Translations under genes and position numbers: made by a program | The notes under the pieces: generated by a model | The model's input: only the letters and a program-made list of their open reading frames with translations | Told to the model about the DNA's origin: nothing | Databases searched by the model: none | Shown: piece after piece, positions 9,305 to 20,414 of the stretch | Layout: each line of letters opens with the position of its first letter | Numbering within the stretch: position 1 is the stretch's first letter | Assembly: GCF_014204915.1 (NCBI RefSeq) | Contig: NZ_JACHMH010000001.1 | Location: forward strand, 8,209,501-8,273,500 | Length of the DNA stretch: 64,000 nucleotides | DNA from: Crossiella cryophila | GTDB taxonomy: Bacteria > Actinomycetota > Actinomycetes > Mycobacteriales > Pseudonocardiaceae | Direction: 5' to 3'

Positions 9305-9823
9305 ATGCGGAGCTGGGTGTGGCGGGCACTGGTGCTGGCGGTGCTGCACGCAGCCGCCCAGACCGCGGTAGCCGCCATCCGCGTCCACAACCCCCCAGCC
9401 ACCCCCCTCACCCAAACCCTCACCCTGGGTTTCCTGGTCGCACTGGTCCTGGCCTGGGGCACCGTCGACGGCCGCCGCCGCCCAGCCTGCGCCATGACCT
9501 GGTTCTACACCGGCCTCCTGGCAGGCCCCATCGCCGGCCTACTGGGCGTCCTGGCCCAATCCACCCTGGTGGACGCCACCGGCCTGGAATCCCTGGGCAC
9601 CGCGATGACCGGCGGAGCGGCCTTCACCGCCCTCCTGATCGCCGGCCCAGCCCTGTTGGGCACCCTGCTCGGCCGCCGCCCACAAACCCCGGCACCCCAG
9701 CCACCAGACTCGGCGCCCCAGCCACAAACCCCGGCGACCCAGTCCCCAGGCCCGACGCCCCAGCCACAAGCCCCGGCCACCCAGCCACCGGCCCCGGCCG
9801 CGCAGCCTCCAGACCCGGCCTGA
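9305..9823 (+). CDS. B-4DMT-type small integral membrane protein with Pro/Gln-rich tail
   Basis: 172 aa. Four hydrophobic segments (about residues 8-25, 37-52, 66-85 and 100-122) match the small actinobacterial B-4DMT family; no transported substrate is established. The last 45 residues are a low-complexity Pro/Ala/Gln/Thr tail encoded by degenerate repeats at 9680-9820 and probably disordered. ATG at 9305. Start-to-start distance from the M24 peptidase is 40 bp, so the two share a promoter region. Confidence 0.7.
   Translation: MRSWVWRALVLAVLHAAAQTAVAAIRVHNPPATPLTQTLTLGFLVALVLAWGTVDGRRRPACAMTWFYTGLLAGPIAGLLGVLAQSTLVDATGLESLGTAMTGGAAFTALLIAGPALLGTLLGRRPQTPAPQPPDSAPQPQTPATQSPGPTPQPQAPATQPPAPAAQPPDPA
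9680..9822. repeat. Degenerate repeats coding a Pro/Gln-rich tail
   Basis: Imperfect repeats around CCCCAGCCACAAACCCCGGC, coding variants of P-x-P-Q-P-P/A-T-Q. In-frame length variation between strains is likely. The long open frames on the opposite strand here are by-products of the repeat. Confidence 0.6.
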
Positions 9824-9919
9824 CCAGGCCACCCACGGCTCACCCAACCTGAGCCCGGCCACCCAACTCAGCCAGGCCACGACGCGCGCCTGTCCGGCGC
9901 CCCGCCCCGTTCCCGCCGG

Positions 9920-10459
9920 TCAGCGCCGGGGCAGCGCACCCACTCGCGGCGTGGTCTCACCCAGCCGAACGAACACCCGGTGCTCAGCCCCGTAATGCAC
10001 CCCCGAGGCCACCTCGACAAAGCCGAGCCGCCCCGCCAGCCGCAGGCTGGGCTCGTTCTCCGGCCGCACCAACGCCCACACCGCGGGCAACCCCAACCCC
10101 TCGAACCCGTGCTCCAGCAACGCCCGCGCAGCCTCTCCCGCCAGCCCGAGCCCCCAATGCGCCCGCCCGATGGACCAGCCGATCTCCACCGCGGGCGCGG
10201 GCAGTTCGTGCGAGGGCCGCAGGTGCCCGTAGCCGATGACGACCCCGTCGAGCAGGAAGGTCAGATACCCCATGCCCTCGGGGTAGCTGGCCGAGGTCCG
10301 CTCCTCGGCCCACTCCCGCACCACCTCGGGCCTGGACAGATCCCGCCCGAGCCAGCGCGAGGTCTCCGGGTCCGCGAACACCTCGGCCAGCCGCGGCACA
10401 TCGGCCAGTTCCAGCGGCCGTAACACCAGCCGCCGGGTCCGCAGCAGCGTCGCCACCAT
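9920..10459 (-). CDS. GNAT family N-acetyltransferase (RimJ/RimL-like)
   Basis: 179 aa. The N-terminus LLRTRRLVLRPLELADVPRLAEVF is typical of RimJ/RimL-type acetyltransferases. The acetyl-CoA-binding stretch GWSIGRAHWGLGLAGEAARALLEHGF is present, with GLGLAG in place of the canonical Q/RxxGxG/A. Acceptor substrate unknown. Start chosen at the ATG 10459 (MVATLLRT); a start at 10480 is possible. Related to the next GNAT gene, so the two may be an old duplication. Confidence 0.8.
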   Translation of the reverse strand: MVATLLRTRRLVLRPLELADVPRLAEVFADPETSRWLGRDLSRPEVVREWAEERTSASYPEGMGYLTFLLDGVVIGYGHLRPSHELPAPAVEIGWSIGRAHWGLGLAGEAARALLEHGFEGLGLPAVWALVRPENEPSLRLAGRLGFVEVASGVHYGAEHRVFVRLGETTPRVGALPRR

Positions 10460-10633
10460 CGCCCAGCTCCTCACCAGCACCGTCGGTCCGCTGGGCCAGC
10501 ATCGCCCAGCTCGGCGTCATCGGTCCACGCCAACACCGTCACGCGGCCCCGCGCCACCACCGTCACTCAGTCCCACACCGGCACCATCGCCGCGCACCAG
10601 CGCCTCGGGTCAGTTCCGCGCCGACACCATCTT

Positions 10634-11175
10634 TCAGGTCCGCACCAGTCGGCGGGGCTGGGTGCGGCTGGGCCGCAGCGACACGTGCACCTCCACCGAC
10701 TGGCCGAGCTTCTCCTGCCAGCCGACGTTGACGAACCCGGCCCGCTCGGCCACCCGCTTGCTGGGCAGGTTGTCCGGGTGGATCAGCGCCCACACCGCGG
10801 GCGCCCCCACCGTGTCGTGCGCGTGCTGGAGCAGTGCCTGCACCGCCTCGGTGGCCAGACCCTTGCCACGGTAGCCGCCGCCGATCGCCCAGCCCATGGA
10901 CAAGAACGGCGGCGGGAACTGCCGGAAGGCGGACAGGTGCCCGAACCCGGCGGCCACCCCGTCGACCTCGAACACGCAGTGCCCCAGCCCGTCCGTGCGC
11001 TGCTCGACCAGGTTCATGGTCAGCAGCGCCCGCAACGCCTCCGGGTCGGCCAGGTCGACCGAGGTGTAGGGCGACCCGTCCAGTCCTTCTCCGGCGAACG
11101 CGGTGACCAGGCGTTCCTCGTCACCGGCGGTGAGCGGCCGGAGCACGAGGCGGTCGGTGCGCAGGACCGGCAGGC

Positions 11176-11179
<4 letters not shown>
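10634..11179 (-). CDS. GNAT family N-acetyltransferase
   Basis: 181 aa. Begins [24 protein letters not shown]; acetyl-CoA motif [23 protein letters not shown] with the canonical RGKGLA loop. The ATG overlaps the aroQ stop (ATGA), so it is translationally coupled to the shikimate operon, although a role in that pathway is not evident. Shares the LRPL...W-IG...GLA architecture and the final VWAL-HP/EN motif with the neighbour at 9920. Confidence 0.82.
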
Positions 11180-13296
<2,117 letters not shown>

Positions 13297-13300
<4 letters not shown>

Positions 13301-14484
13301 CGGCGGTTCTCCAGTGCCTTGAGGTAGGACTCGACGTTGCGCCGGGTCTCCTCGACGGAGTCACCGCCGAACTTCTCCAGCACCGCGTCGGCCAGCACCA
13401 GGGCGACCATGGCCTCGGCGACCACACCGGCCGCCGGGACCGCGCACACGTCGGAGCGCTGACTGATGGCCACCGCGGGTTCGCCGGTCGCGGTGTCCAC
13501 CGTGTCCAGGGCGCGGGGGACGGTGGAGATCGGCTTCATCGCGGCGCGCACGCGAAGGATCTCGCCGTTGGTGATGCCTCCTTCCAGTCCGCCTGCTCGG
13601 TTCGACCTGCGGTTCACTCCGGACGGTCCACTGCCCGGTTCGATCTCGTCGTGCGCCTGGCTGCCACGCCGCCGGGCGGTCTCGAAGCCGTCGCCGACCT
13701 CGACGCCCTTGATGGCCTGGATGCCCATCAGCGCACCGGCCAGCCGCGAGTCCAGCCGTCGGTCCCAGTGCACGTGCGAGCCGAGACCCGGCGGCAGCCC
13801 GTAGGCCAGCACCTCGACCACACCACCCAGGGTGTCGCCGTCCTTCTTCGCCTCGTCGACCTCGGCGACCATGGCTTCGGCGGCCGCGGGGTCGAAGGCC
13901 CGCACCGGGCTGGCGTCGACGGCGTCCAGGTCGGCGGGCGTGGGCAGCACCCCGGCCGGTGCGGCGACGGTGCCAATGGAGATGACGTGGCTGAGCACGT
14001 CAGCCCCGAGCACCTGCTTCAGGAACGCCTTGGCCACGGTGCCGAGCGCGGTACGCGCCGCGGTCTCCCGGGCGCTGGCGCGTTCCAGCACCGGTCGCGC
14101 GTCGTCGAAGCCGTACTTGAGCATGCCGGGCAGATCGGCGTGGCCGGGCCGGGGCCGGGTCAGGGGTGCGTTGCGCCCCAGGTTGGCCAGCTCCTCCGGA
14201 TCAACCGGATCGGCGGCCATGACCTTGTCCCAGCGTGGCCACTCGGAGTTGCCGATGCGGACCGCGACCGGCCCGCCCTGGCTGCGTCCATGACGGACAC
14301 CACCGAGGAACTCGACCTCGTCAGCCTCGAATTTCATCCGGGCCCCACGGCCGTGGCCGAGTCTCCGCCGGGCGAGCTGGGTGGCCAACTCCCCCGTCGT
14401 GACCTCCACTCCGGCGGGCAGACCTTCCAACACGGCGACCAGGGCCGGTCCGTGTGATTCCCCAGCAGTGATCCAGCGCAACAC
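13297..14484 (-). CDS. aroC: Chorismate synthase
   Basis: 395 aa. Makes chorismate from EPSP, requiring reduced FMN. Signature [20 protein letters not shown] at the N-terminus, and [10 protein letters not shown] and [14 protein letters not shown] further on. Start is the GTG at 14484 because homologues begin (V/M)[11 protein letters not shown]; the frame continues upstream without similarity. First gene of the aroC-aroK-aroB-aroQ-GNAT operon, 25 bp downstream of the prepilin peptidase gene. Confidence 0.96.
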
Positions 14485-14509
14485 GACACGATCCTGCCAT
14501 GTCAGCCCA

Positions 14510-15178
14510 CTAGCCCAGGACTCCGCCCTGCCCCGCCAGAACCGTGACCAGCCAGGTCGCGGCCAGCAGTCCGGGCCCGTGCGGCACCCCGCGGTGCACG
14601 GGCGGCGCCCGCACGCGTGGCCGCCGCACAAGATCGGCGATGACGGTCACCACTCCCGCCAGCACGGTGACGACGATCAGCGCAGGCCAGGACACCGCGG
14701 CAGCCAGCCCACCCACACTGGCGGACAGCTTCACGTCACCGGCCCCGAGCGAACCGGGGCTGATCAGGTGCACCGCGAGGTGTGTGAGGAAGAACAAGGC
14801 GGCGCCCAGGCCCGCCCGCACCGCCATCCCAGCATCCGGTCCGAACACGGCGGCCAGCGTGATCAGAACCGCGAAGACCGGCACCGCGGAGAGAGTGAAC
14901 AGGTCGGGCAGCCGTCGGTGGCGGAGGTCGACGGCGGCCAGCGGGACGGCCAGCCACGCGAGCACGACCGGAACCGGCAGCCAGGCCCAGCTCAGCAGAC
15001 CGGCGCCGGCGAGTCCGGCGGGGATCGCGGTCAGCCCGGCGGTGGCGGGGACGAGCCACGGCGGCGGGAGGGCCGTTCCGCGGGGGAGTCTGCGGAGCAG
15101 GGCGCGGGTGGAGGTGCCGACGAAGGTGCCGATGAGGGCGCCGAGAGTGAAGGAGAGGAATGCGGGGAGGTGGGGCAT
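14510..15178 (-). CDS. A24 family prepilin peptidase (short form)
   Basis: 222 aa. Polytopic membrane aspartyl protease that cleaves class III signal peptides of pilins. The two catalytic Asp motifs are seen: [12 protein letters not shown] and [13 protein letters not shown]. It lacks the N-terminal methylase/cytosolic zinc-binding domain, as many actinobacterial A24 enzymes do. The ATG at 15178 ([10 protein letters not shown]) is preferred over 15229. Lies directly upstream of aroC; no pilin gene is in the window. Confidence 0.85.
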   Translation of the reverse strand: MPHLPAFLSFTLGALIGTFVGTSTRALLRRLPRGTALPPPWLVPATAGLTAIPAGLAGAGLLSWAWLPVPVVLAWLAVPLAAVDLRHRRLPDLFTLSAVPVFAVLITLAAVFGPDAGMAVRAGLGAALFFLTHLAVHLISPGSLGAGDVKLSASVGGLAAAVSWPALIVVTVLAGVVTVIADLVRRPRVRAPPVHRGVPHGPGLLAATWLVTVLAGQGGVLG

Positions 15179-16096
15179 GGCATTGATGCTGCCATATTCG
15201 GGGCGGGCGCCTTGACCAGAATGCGTCACACGAAGGTGGGTATTCGGGGAGGGCGTTGGATGATTTCACCGTTGGCAGGCTGAGCAGCCATTTGTGGATA
15301 ACTGGGGCCTGTGGATTGACGATTTGCAGGATTCTCGGAGGCGCTGGAAAGATTAGAAATGGGGGGTCCCCCTCGCGCGCGGGCGACTAAGGAAGGTAGG
15401 GCGTGGGCGACTGTGAGGAGGGCGGGGCGGGCGCGGGTTCTTTGGGGTTTTCGCGGTGCTGTTGGGCTGGGTGCTGGCGGGCTGGGCTGAGGGGCAGAGC
15501 TGGATACAGGGGCGGGGAGCCGGGCTGGCAGCTGGGGCTAGTGGCGGACTGCTAGCGGCGGGACGAAGGGGCAGCGGGGTGACGGGGTAGCGGGAGCAGG
15601 ACAGCGGGGTGGCGGAGATTGCGGCGGCCTCAAGGTGACGAGTCCAGGAAGACCGAGAGGCAGGAAGGCATTGGCGGGGCAAGAAGGGGCAGTGGCGGAC
15701 GGACCACGAGGAGGGCTTTCGACGAAGAGCGTCGCGAAAGCTGAGGGGGTCGGACTCAGCCGAGAGCTGGGTACCGGCACTGCCAGGGCCGGACATGAAT
15801 AATCAGGACCGGGGCCGGGATTCGGGTTATGCCTCTTGCGGGCGGCTCGTGTTGCGAAGCCGGAACGGAGAAGGCAAGCCGCGACCAATGCGGAGCTGAG
15901 GCCCAGTTGGCAGGTCATGGGGACTGCCGGGAGGCTTGACTTGAGTTCCGAAATACAGGGACCCACCCGACGGACAACGTCGACCTGAACCCAACCCGAG
16001 CAGGGTTGCAATACCGAAAATCCGAGAGATCCCGCCAGCGCGCCTCAATGACAGCGGTCGGCGACCAAAAGCGAAAGATTGCCAAGCCATTCGAAT
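15179..16096. other. ~0.9-kb region without recognisable genes
   Basis: No reading frame here has a plausible ribosome-binding site plus recognisable protein. 15380-15720 is purine/G-rich with imperfect GGGGCAGCGGGGTG-like runs; 15800-16080 is less GC-rich than its surroundings. No tRNA, transposase remnant or CRISPR-like repeat was seen. It separates the shikimate genes from the PTS block. Confidence 0.6.
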
Positions 16097-16131
16097 GGCC
16101 GCTCTCAGGTCAGAAAAGACCGAGAGCGGCC
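16097..16131 (-). terminator. Terminator after crr
   Basis: Stem GGCCGCTCTC + GGTC paired with GACC + GAGAGCGGCC, one unpaired A and an AGAAAA loop. It lies 9 bp past the crr stop on the minus strand. No strong T-run follows. Confidence 0.7.
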
Positions 16132-16139
16132 CTCGCGTT

Positions 16140-16592
16140 TCAGTTCCAGCTGAACAACGCCTCGCCCGCGGTGACCGGGCCGGGCTCGCGCAGGTCGGAC
16201 AGTTTGTCCGCCGGGGCGTCCAGGGCGACCACCGGGCAGACCGGGGAGTAGCCGGTGGTTTCGATGTCGGCCGGGTTCCAGGTGATCATGGGCTGGCCCG
16301 CGCGGACCTTCTCGCCCTTGACCACGTGCTGGGTGAAGCCCTCGCCCTTGAGTTTCACCGTGTCGATGCCCAGGTGGACCAGCACCGCGATGCCGTTGTC
16401 GGTGGCCACCACGTAGGCGTGCGGGTGCAGGGTCACCACCGTGCCGTCGACCGGGGCGACCGCCTCGCCGGCCTCGCGGGCCGGGTCGATCGCCAGACCG
16501 GGGCCGACCATGGCCTGGGCGAAGACCGGGTCCGGCACCTCGCTCATGGGCACGACCGTGCCGGTCACCGGGGACAGGATCGTCAGGCTCAC
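16140..16592 (-). CDS. crr: PTS glucose/N-acetylglucosamine EIIA component
   Basis: 150 aa, single-domain glucose-type EIIA. Phosphate passes from HPr to His73 (LVHLGIDTV) and on to EIIB; the second active-site His is His58 in HPHAYVV. Cytoplasmic. The ATG overlaps the EIIB stop (ATGA). In Streptomyces this Crr serves the GlcNAc permease, which fits the EIIC gene at 17847. Confidence 0.93.
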   Translation of the reverse strand: MSLTILSPVTGTVVPMSEVPDPVFAQAMVGPGLAIDPAREAGEAVAPVDGTVVTLHPHAYVVATDNGIAVLVHLGIDTVKLKGEGFTQHVVKGEKVRAGQPMITWNPADIETTGYSPVCPVVALDAPADKLSDLREPGPVTAGEALFSWN

Positions 16593-16822
16593 ATCAGGTC
16601 CTGGATGTCGTCGTACAGGTTGTCCGCTTCCGGACCCACCACGACCTGCACCACGGTTCCCTGCTGCATCACCCCGTGCGCGCCAGCGGCCTTGAGCGCC
16701 GCCTGGTCGACCTTGCCGCCGTCGAGCACCTCACACCGCAAGCGGGTGATACACGCCTCGATCTCCTCGATGTTGTCCGCTCCGCCGAGCCCGGCGAGAA
16801 TCGCCGCCGCCTTGTCCGCCAC
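16589..16822 (-). CDS. nagF: PTS EIIB component (NagF-like)
   Basis: 77 aa, single-domain EIIB. Phospho-acceptor Cys24 sits in IEACITRLR, the exact glucose-family signature. Transfers phosphate from EIIA to the incoming sugar through EIIC. GTG start at 16822 with GGAGG five bases upstream. In most bacteria EIIB is fused to EIIC; a free EIIB is a feature of actinobacterial GlcNAc systems. Here it is divergent from its EIIC rather than beside it. Confidence 0.88.
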   Translation of the reverse strand: MADKAAAILAGLGGADNIEEIEACITRLRCEVLDGGKVDQAALKAAGAHGVMQQGTVVQVVVGPEADNLYDDIQDLM

Positions 16823-16940
16823 CGTGACCTCCTCCAACTGTGCCGTTCGATCCGCGGTGTGCGGATGCTGCCACCAGGGCGACACGAAGCCATAACGGCC
16901 GTTGACACCCGTCGCGGTCGCGGAGCATCCTCCCGCACTA

Positions 16941-16956
16941 ACTGGTTTAGACCGGA
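16941..16956. promoter_or_regulatory. DasR-responsive-element-like operator
   Basis: ACTGGTTTAGACCGGA matches the DasR dre consensus ACTGGTCTAGACCAGT at 13 of 16 positions. It lies between the divergent EIIB (start 16822) and GntR (start 17030) genes, 74 bp before the latter. DasR is released from such sites by glucosamine-6-phosphate, so it probably controls both arms of the cluster. Confidence 0.7.
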
Positions 16957-17029
16957 CCGTACCAATCCGCGGGCGGCGGGGCGAGACGGTGGTCCACGAG
17001 AAGGACCGGACAGCGACAAGGAGGTGTGC

Positions 17030-17833
17030 GTGGCCGGCAGCAGCAACATCGAGGACCCGTTCCTCGGACCGGCGGCACGCCTGGTGGAGGGACCGACCCC
17101 CAAGCACGCGCAACTGCGCGAGATCCTGCGCCGACTCGCCGAGGAGCACCTGCCCCCCGGCTCCCCGGTGCCCTCGGAACGGGATCTCGCCACGCACTAC
17201 GGGGTCTCCCGGCTGACCGTGCGCGAAGCGGTCGGCCAGCTCGTCACCGAGGGCCTGCTCAGCCGGGTCCGCGGCAAGGGCACGTTCACCGCGCGTCCGC
17301 GGGTGGAGGCACAGCTGCACCTGGCCTCCTTCACCGAGGACATGCGGCGCCGGGGCATGGAACCGGCGACGGAGGTACTCGACTTCGCCGAGGTGGTCCC
17401 CCCGGAGAACATCGCGGCGGGGCTGGGACTGCGTCCGCACGAGCCCGCCTACTGGCTGTTCCGGCTGCGTCTGGCCAACGGCACGCCGATGGCCGTCGAA
17501 CGCGGCTGGTACAACCCGCGCGAGGTGCCAGGGCTCCTCCAGCAGAACCTCTCCCGCTCGCTGTACGGCCTGCTCGCCGACACCTATCGGGTGCAGTTGG
17601 ACCACGGCCGGCAAACGGTCCTGGCCGACGGCGCCGATCCCGCCACCGCACGGCTGCTGGGTGTCCGGCCCGGCAGTCCGGTGCTGGTCTTCCGCCGCGT
17701 CTCCACCTGCGGTGGGCGGCCGGTGGAGGACATGACCTCGTGGTACCGGGGCGATCTTTACCAGGTGACCATGCAGCTCGACCGGAACCTGCCCGGTTCC
17801 GGCTCCCACCCCGACCCGGGAGGTACCCGATGA
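17030..17833 (+). CDS. dasR: GntR/HutC-family regulator, DasR-like
   Basis: 267 aa. Winged helix-turn-helix at about residues 25-92 (PVPSERDLATHYGVSRLTVREAV...RVRGKGTF), then a UTRA ligand-binding domain. Domain order, the LHLASFTEDMRRRGMEP region and the context (between GlcNAc PTS genes, beside a dre-like site) support a DasR orthologue, which in Streptomyces controls GlcNAc uptake, chitinolysis and antibiotics. GTG at 17030 with AAGGAGG at 17018-17024; an in-frame GTG at 17024 overlaps that SD. Only 13 bp before the EIIC gene. Confidence 0.85.
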   Translation: MAGSSNIEDPFLGPAARLVEGPTPKHAQLREILRRLAEEHLPPGSPVPSERDLATHYGVSRLTVREAVGQLVTEGLLSRVRGKGTFTARPRVEAQLHLASFTEDMRRRGMEPATEVLDFAEVVPPENIAAGLGLRPHEPAYWLFRLRLANGTPMAVERGWYNPREVPGLLQQNLSRSLYGLLADTYRVQLDHGRQTVLADGADPATARLLGVRPGSPVLVFRRVSTCGGRPVEDMTSWYRGDLYQVTMQLDRNLPGSGSHPDPGGTR

Positions 17834-17846
17834 GCGAGGAGCGGTC

Positions 17847-19121
17847 ATGAGCGCCACTCCAGCGACCGGCGGTCGCGAAGTGAAGGGCCTGGCGACACTG
17901 CAGAAGCTGGGCCGCAGCCTGATGCTGCCGATCGCGGTGCTACCCGCGGCCGGTCTGCTCGCTCGCCTCGGCAGCGATGATCTACTCGGCTCGTTCTCCT
18001 GGTTCAAGGATGCCGCCGCGGTCATCGCGGCCGCCGGTAGCGCCATCCTGGACGGGCTGCCGTTGCTGTTCGCCGTCGGTGTGGCCATCGGGTTCGCCCG
18101 CAAGTCCGACGGCTCCACCGCGCTGGCCGCGGTGGTCGGCTATCTGGTGATGCAGGGCGTGTTCAAGGCCCTCTCCCCGGTCGTGCTCGGCAAGGCCGCG
18201 GAGGGCGCGAAACAACAGCTGGTCGACTACAAGGTGCTCGGCGGCATCCTGGTCGGTGTGCTGGCCGCGGTGCTGTGGCAGAAGTACCACCGCATCAAAC
18301 TGCCGCCGTACCTGGCCTTCTTCGGCGGTCGCCGGTTCGTGCCGATCCTGCTGTCAGTGGTCGTCATGATCCTCGCGGTGCCGCTGGCGCTGATCTACCC
18401 GTACTTCAACGACGGGCTGACCTGGCTGGGCCAGCAGATCACCGCCAACGTGATCATCGGCGGCGGCGCCTTCGGTGTGCTGAACCGGCTGCTGCTGCCG
18501 CTGGGCCTGCACCACATCGTCAACACCACCGTGTGGCAGGTCTTCGGCGACTTCACCGACGCCACCGGCAAGGTCGTGCACGGTGACTACAACCGGTTCC
18601 TGGCAGGCGACCCGAGCGCGGGCACCTTCCTCACCGGTTTCTTCCCGATCATGATGTTCGCCCTGCCCGCGGCCGCGCTGGCCATCTGGCACACCGCCAA
18701 GCCCGCGCACCGCAAGCTGGTCGGCGGCATCATGCTCTCCGCCGCGCTGACCGCGTTCCTCACCGGCGTCACCGAGCCGCTGGAGTTCGCGTTCATGTTC
18801 GTCGCGTGGCCGCTCTACATCATCCACGCGATCCTGACCGGTGTGTCCCTGGCGTTGGTGAACGCGCTGGACATCCATCACGGGTTCTCGTTCTCGGCGG
18901 GCGCGATCGACTTCTTCCTCAACCTTGGCCTGGCCAAGAACCCGTTGGGGCTGGCGCTGATCGGCGTGGCGTTCGCGGTGGTCTACTACTTCCTGTTCAG
19001 GTTCGTGATCACGAAGTGGAACCTGGCGACCCCCGGTCGCGAGGAGGACAACGCGGCGATCGACCCGAGTGCGGCCGCCGACGCCGAAGAGGACAAGAGC
19101 GCTCGGGCCAAGAAGGCCTGA
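17847..19121 (+). CDS. nagE: PTS N-acetylglucosamine permease, EIIC component
   Basis: 424 aa, about ten membrane segments. Family features: KLGRSLMLPIAVLPAAGLLARLG at the N-terminus, the conserved HHIVNTTVW, and FLTGVTEPLEFAFMF. The charged C-terminal tail (EDNAAIDPSAAADAEEDK) has no EIIB domain, consistent with the separate EIIB gene. Imports and phosphorylates GlcNAc. GlcNAc rather than glucose specificity is inferred from the DasR-like neighbour and family resemblance. Confidence 0.88.
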   Translation: MSATPATGGREVKGLATLQKLGRSLMLPIAVLPAAGLLARLGSDDLLGSFSWFKDAAAVIAAAGSAILDGLPLLFAVGVAIGFARKSDGSTALAAVVGYLVMQGVFKALSPVVLGKAAEGAKQQLVDYKVLGGILVGVLAAVLWQKYHRIKLPPYLAFFGGRRFVPILLSVVVMILAVPLALIYPYFNDGLTWLGQQITANVIIGGGAFGVLNRLLLPLGLHHIVNTTVWQVFGDFTDATGKVVHGDYNRFLAGDPSAGTFLTGFFPIMMFALPAAALAIWHTAKPAHRKLVGGIMLSAALTAFLTGVTEPLEFAFMFVAWPLYIIHAILTGVSLALVNALDIHHGFSFSAGAIDFFLNLGLAKNPLGLALIGVAFAVVYYFLFRFVITKWNLATPGREEDNAAIDPSAAADAEEDKSARAKKA

Positions 19122-19148
19122 GCGGGCACTACCTAGGAGGAGAAGGAC

Positions 19149-19427
19149 ATGCCGGAACTGCGGGTCACGGTGGCCAGCCGGGTCGGTCTGCACGCACGGC
19201 CCGCGGCCGTGCTGGCCAAGACCGCGGCGGAGCAGCCGGTGGCGGTCACCATCCGCAAGGAGGGTGGCGAGCCGGTGGCCGCGGCCAGCGTGCTGGGGTT
19301 GATGACCCTGGGCGCCATGCACGGTGACGAGGTGGTGCTCGCCGCCGACGGCGAGGGCGCCGAGGCGGCCCTGGCCGCGGTGGCCGCGCTCATCGGCACC
19401 GACCTTGACCAGGAGAAACCAGCCTGA
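19149..19427 (+). CDS. ptsH: Phosphocarrier protein HPr
   Basis: 92 aa. Active-site His15 in GLHARPA. Ser47 (AAASVLGL) is near the Ser46 position phosphorylated by HPr kinase in Firmicutes, but the surroundings differ and no HPr kinase is in the window. Strong SD (AGGAGGAGAAGG) just before the ATG. Completes HPr-EIIA-EIIB-EIIC in one block; the EI gene (ptsI) is not here. Confidence 0.95.
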   Translation: MPELRVTVASRVGLHARPAAVLAKTAAEQPVAVTIRKEGGEPVAAASVLGLMTLGAMHGDEVVLAADGEGAEAALAAVAALIGTDLDQEKPA

Positions 19428-19439
19428 TCCCACTCCTCT

Positions 19440-19486
19440 GACCAGCCCTGTGGACAAGCCGCTCGCGGTTGTCCACAGGGCTGGTC
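19440..19486 (+). terminator. Strong terminator after ptsH
   Basis: Perfect 17-bp inverted repeat, left arm GACCAGCCCTGTGGACA and right arm its exact complement, 13-nt loop, followed by GTTGT. It closes the dasR-EIIC-ptsH transcript. Confidence 0.85.
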
Positions 19487-19587
19487 GTTGTACACGAAGG
19501 GGTCAAGCGGGCCCTGGCGGCTCGCGAGCGGCACGAGCCTGGTGGTACTCCGGAATGGCACGTTCCCTCGCCATCCCAGGAGTCCCC

Positions 19588-20376
19588 ATGCGTTCCCTGC
19601 TCCCCTGCCTGCTCGCCCTGACCGCCCTGCTGTTCGGCCAGCTGCCCGCGTCCGCGTCCACCGCGGGCGACTACGTGGCACTCGGCGACTCCTACGCCTC
19701 CGGTGTCGGCGCCGGCGGTTACGAACGCGGCAGCGGTGCCTGTAGACGAAGTCGCCATGCCTATCCACAACTGGTCGCGAAAGCCTTAGCCCCCAGCGCT
19801 TTCCACTTCCCGGCCTGTTCCGGCGCGTCCACTGTGGACGTGCTGAACCGGCAGCTGGGCGCGCTCGGCGAGCGCACCGCGCTGGTGACGATCACGGTGG
19901 GCGGCAACGACCTCGACTTCACCGACGTGATGACCACGTGTGTCCTCAGTGGAGACTCGGGGTGCAAACGCCGGGCGGAGCGGGCCGCCGCGTTCGTCCG
20001 GGACGAGCTGCCCGCCCGGCTGGACCGAACCTACGCCGCGATCCGGGCCAGGGCCCCGAACGCCCGGCTGCTCGTGCTCGGCTACCCGCGGCTGTTCGAG
20101 ACGAAGTCCTGCTCCGGCGGGCTGAGCGCGGCCAAGCGCGCGGCGCTCAACGCGGGCGCCGACCTGCTCGCGGACACCACCGCGGCCAGGGCCAAGGCCG
20201 CCGGGGTGCGGTATGTGGATGTGCGGGACCGGTTCGCCGGGCACGGCATCTGCGGCTCGCCCAGCTGGGTCAACCCACTGGTCTCCCCCACCACGGATTC
20301 CTTCCACGCCAACAGACTGGGGCACGCCCAGGGGTACACGCCCGCGGTGCTGGAGAGCGGCTTAGCCGGTACCTGA
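19588..20376 (+). CDS. Secreted SGNH/GDSL hydrolase (esterase/lipase)
   Basis: 262 aa. Sec signal peptide at about 1-23 (LLPCLLALTALLFGQLPASASTA). Catalytic Ser in ALGDSYASG, oxyanion residues in TVGGNDLDF, and the DSFH catalytic Asp/His near the C-terminus. Several cysteines suggest disulfides, as in secreted Streptomyces SGNH lipases. Start at ATG 19588 with CAGGAG upstream. Probably an extracellular ester hydrolase; convergent with aroE. Confidence 0.85.
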   Translation: MRSLLPCLLALTALLFGQLPASASTAGDYVALGDSYASGVGAGGYERGSGACRRSRHAYPQLVAKALAPSAFHFPACSGASTVDVLNRQLGALGERTALVTITVGGNDLDFTDVMTTCVLSGDSGCKRRAERAAAFVRDELPARLDRTYAAIRARAPNARLLVLGYPRLFETKSCSGGLSAAKRAALNAGADLLADTTAARAKAAGVRYVDVRDRFAGHGICGSPSWVNPLVSPTTDSFHANRLGHAQGYTPAVLESGLAGT

Positions 20377-20414
20377 GGGGTGGGCGTGGACCACCCGCCC
20401 AGCCCTCGCCCTTG

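Noticed and set aside
9505-9880. Minus-strand Gly/Trp-rich frames opposite the B-4DMT tail
   Set aside because: Low-complexity by-product of the repeats on the plus strand.
15353-16011. Minus-strand frames of 147 and 157 codons
   Set aside because: Compositionally odd (Pro/Arg-rich), no family, no SD; treated as non-coding.
16589-18118. 509-codon minus-strand frame containing EIIB
   Set aside because: Only the last 77 codons are EIIB; the rest is antisense to dasR.
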